This document shows, piece after piece, positions 6,826 to 7,929 of a stretch of DNA of 7,929 nt. Origin of the DNA: Thermoplasmata archaeon. Its GTDB lineage: Archaea > Thermoplasmatota > E2 > UBA202 > JdFR-43. The stretch is taken from NCBI GenBank assembly GCA_003650975.1, contig QMSU01000040.1:1-7929 (forward strand), given 5' to 3'. Below the pieces are notes generated by a model. The model did not search any database, was not told where the DNA came from, and worked only from the letters and a program-made list of their open reading frames with translations. Within the stretch, counting starts at the first letter, position 1. Every line of letters begins with the position of its first letter. The position numbers and the translations under genes were made by a program.

Positions 6826-7355
6826 TGCTTTCAAGGGGGAACACTTTTCTTGTGTGCATTGATTTTCAGGAGCGGATGCTCCCACACATTCCTGGACACG
6901 AGCGGATGCTGAAACAGACATCCAAACTCGTGAGGACTGCACACATTTTCCACATTCCCATCATCCACACGGAGCAGCGGAAGCTGGGAACCACATCACC
7001 ACTCCTTGGCCTCACCGGACAGCCCATTGAAAAGGTAACCTTCAGCTGTGTTCGGGAACCCGCTTTTGCCGAGCGTATTGAAACTCTCGGGAGAACACAG
7101 TGCCTCCTCACGGGCATAGAGACCCACATATGTGTGCTCCAGACCGCGCTGGATTTGCAGCACGCAGGGTACGATGTGCACGTGGCCGTTGACTGCACCG
7201 GCTCACGGCATGCAGAAGACAAAGAAATTGCCATACAGCGCCTCGCACAGGCAGGCATCACCGTCACCACCGCAGAGACGGCCATCTATGAACTGCTGGC
7301 ATCGGCAGATGCCCCCGAATTCAGAGATATTTTGAAAATAATCAAAGAGGAGTGA
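6825..7355 (+). CDS. Isochorismatase-family cysteine hydrolase
   Basis: 176 residues, a single isochorismatase-like alpha/beta domain. The expected catalytic triad is visible: Asp13 (LVCIDFQERML), Lys70 (IEKVTFSC) and Cys103 in the signature LLTGIETHICVLQTALDL. The C-terminal ETAIYELLASADAPEFRDIL resembles the subgroup that includes eukaryotic ISOC1/2 and bacterial YcaC-like proteins. Members hydrolyse varied substrates (isochorismate ether, nicotinamide and other amides, carbamates), and this sequence does not tell which; no signal peptide is present, so it is cytoplasmic. It overlaps rps2 by one base and has no properly spaced Shine-Dalgarno, which implies translational coupling and co-expression with the ribosomal gene. 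Whether that reflects function or chance operon capture is open. Confidence 0.9.
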   Translation: MLSRGNTFLVCIDFQERMLPHIPGHERMLKQTSKLVRTAHIFHIPIIHTEQRKLGTTSPLLGLTGQPIEKVTFSCVREPAFAERIETLGRTQCLLTGIETHICVLQTALDLQHAGYDVHVAVDCTGSRHAEDKEIAIQRLAQAGITVTTAETAIYELLASADAPEFRDILKIIKEE

Positions 7356-7468
7356 AGAGATTTCTGTTTCACAGTCCCTCATGAATCCATGTGCCTGTTT
7401 CTTTCACGAGAATTAAAAAATGAAAGACGGGTGTTGCTGCTAATTCCTCCTTCACAAGATAATGAAAG

Positions 7469-7579
7469 GTGGATGTTGCTGCCTTTCCTTTCATAAGGAG
7501 AATGAAGGAGTGGATGTTGCTGCCTTTCCTTTCATAAGGAGAATGAAGGAGTGGATGTTGCTGCCTTTCCTTTCATAAG
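7469..7579. repeat. 41-base direct tandem repeat, two full units plus a partial third
   Basis: Exact copies begin at 7469, 7510 and 7551 (each starting GTGGATGTTGCTGCCTTTCC), period 41. The first two units are identical over 41 bases; the third diverges after about 29 bases. A diverged earlier copy occupies about 7428-7468. Each full unit contains one stem-loop of the larger array. Exact identity between units suggests recent duplication. Confidence 0.92.
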
Positions 7580-7690
7580 AAGTGCATGCCGTTGTAGCCA
7601 TCACCCCCCTTCATATAAAAATGAATGAGCGGATGTCGCAGCTTCTCCTGTGTTCATGAGAAAATGAAAGATAGTATTACAGATGCTTTT

Positions 7691-7788
7691 ACTCATGTGT
7701 GCATGCTGCCATTCCTGCCTTTCCTTTCATAAGGAGAATGAAAGAATAGTTTATTGCGAGGCGGTTTCACTCATGTGTGCATGCTGCC
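7691..7788. repeat. Pair of 20-base direct repeats 78 bases apart, part of a longer diverged unit
   Basis: ACTCATGTGTGCATGCTGCC occurs at 7691-7710 and again at 7769-7788. It contains the palindrome GCATGC. Flanks are also related: both copies are preceded by an ATGAAAG-A-TAGT segment and followed by a CCTTTCAT/CCTTCAT stem-loop, so the true unit is about 75-78 bases (about 7664-7737 and 7738-7814). The CATGCTGCC part resembles GATGTTGCTGCC of the 41-base unit. Confidence 0.85.
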
Positions 7789-7822
7789 GTTCCCACCATC
7801 CCCTTCATAAGAAGATGAAAGA

Positions 7823-7929
7823 ATGGATGGGTTGGCCCTCAGCCCCCGTTCACATGGTGCAACGGCATGTTTCCACCCTCTCATAATTATGCGGTGTTGG
7901 TGGCCATCATCAGTAATCTTAAAATACAT
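7823..7929. other. Non-coding tail with one stem-loop and one short palindrome
   Basis: After the array comes a separate hairpin, CCGTTCAC (7846-7853), loop ATG, GTG-C-AACGG (7857-7865): eight pairs with one bulged C. CATAATTATG at 7882-7891 is a perfect 10-base palindrome. The last bases (CTTAAAATACAT, 7918-7929) are A/T-rich and could be the beginning of a promoter for a gene beyond the window, but this cannot be judged from what is shown. No protein gene is supported between 7356 and 7929. Confidence 0.4.

Larger units (their letters stand above)
7401..7822. repeat. Array of eight related stem-loops with purine-rich loops
   Basis: The core is TTCAT - short loop - ATGAA, seen with both arms at 7401-7426 (long loop, CTTTCA/TGAAAG), 7451-7466 (TTCA/TGAA), 7488-7508, 7529-7549, 7610-7625, 7653-7668, 7724-7744 (perfect 7-base arms CTTTCAT/ATGAAAG) and 7804-7819. 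A left arm without partner is at 7570-7576. Loops are mostly 6-8 purine-rich bases: AAGGAGA three times, GAGAAA, AAGAAG, ATAAAA. The arms are kept while the sequences between them vary, which hints at selection for the fold or at repeated insertion of one element. It lies just downstream of the rpoK operon. Strand and function are unknown. Confidence 0.75.

Noticed and set aside
7356..7400. Terminator of the rpoK operon
   Set aside because: Only short T-runs (TTTC, GTTTC) follow the stop codon. They are too weak to call, and the transcript might run on into the hairpin array.
7401..7822. CRISPR array
   Set aside because: Where repeats are exact they abut each other, with identical linkers rather than unique spacers. 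Unit lengths vary and no cas gene is present.
7683..7886. 67-residue frame with an internal repeat (LMCACC...HK)
   Set aside because: It arises because the second-order repeat here is 78 bases, a multiple of three. It has no ribosome site, and neighbouring 41-base units break the frame. A Cys/His-rich look follows from the repeated bases.

Overview
The window is archaeal. It carries an A-type (archaeal/vacuolar) ATP synthase operon, an RNA polymerase subunit K gene, an archaeal-type ribosomal protein S2 gene, TATA-box promoters and short or leaderless 5' leaders. A secreted C25 (gingipain-type) cysteine peptidase with a C-terminal Ig-like module that I associate with Thermoplasmata-related euryarchaeal secretomes suggests a Thermoplasmatota-like euryarchaeon. 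That placement is an inference from gene content, not a phylogenetic result.

Layout. Bases 1-3905, minus strand: the 5' half of the ATP synthase operon, read right to left as atpH-atpI-atpK-atpE-atpC. Junctions are either 4-base ATGA overlaps or 4-base gaps. atpC runs off the left edge, and the usual continuation (F, A, B, D) would lie outside. Together these genes give the peripheral stalk (E, H), the membrane ion channel (I, K) and the start of the central-stalk socket (C). The K subunit has two hairpins and retains the residues that bind Na+ in the Enterococcus hirae c-ring, so sodium coupling is a real possibility. A strong TATA box places the atpH transcript start only a few bases before its ATG.

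Bases 4008-5705, minus strand: a secreted C25 peptidase with its own promoter and Shine-Dalgarno site. It is visibly more AT-rich than its neighbours in the lines I counted by hand. Bases 5706-6009 are a divergent promoter region serving the peptidase (leftward) and rpoK (rightward).

Bases 6010-7355, plus strand: a compact operon rpoK - rps2 - isochorismatase-family hydrolase. The first two are a remnant of the conserved archaeal rpoN-rpoK-(eno)-rps2 cluster. The third gene overlaps rps2 by one base (TAATG).

Bases 7356-7929: no convincing protein gene. This stretch holds an array of short stem-loops with purine-rich loops, including an exact 41-base tandem repeat and a second, roughly 78-base repeat. 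The hairpin arms happen to contain ATG and stop triplets, so the repeats also form a chain of very short reading frames. This array is the least explained part of the window and the best candidate for something undescribed.
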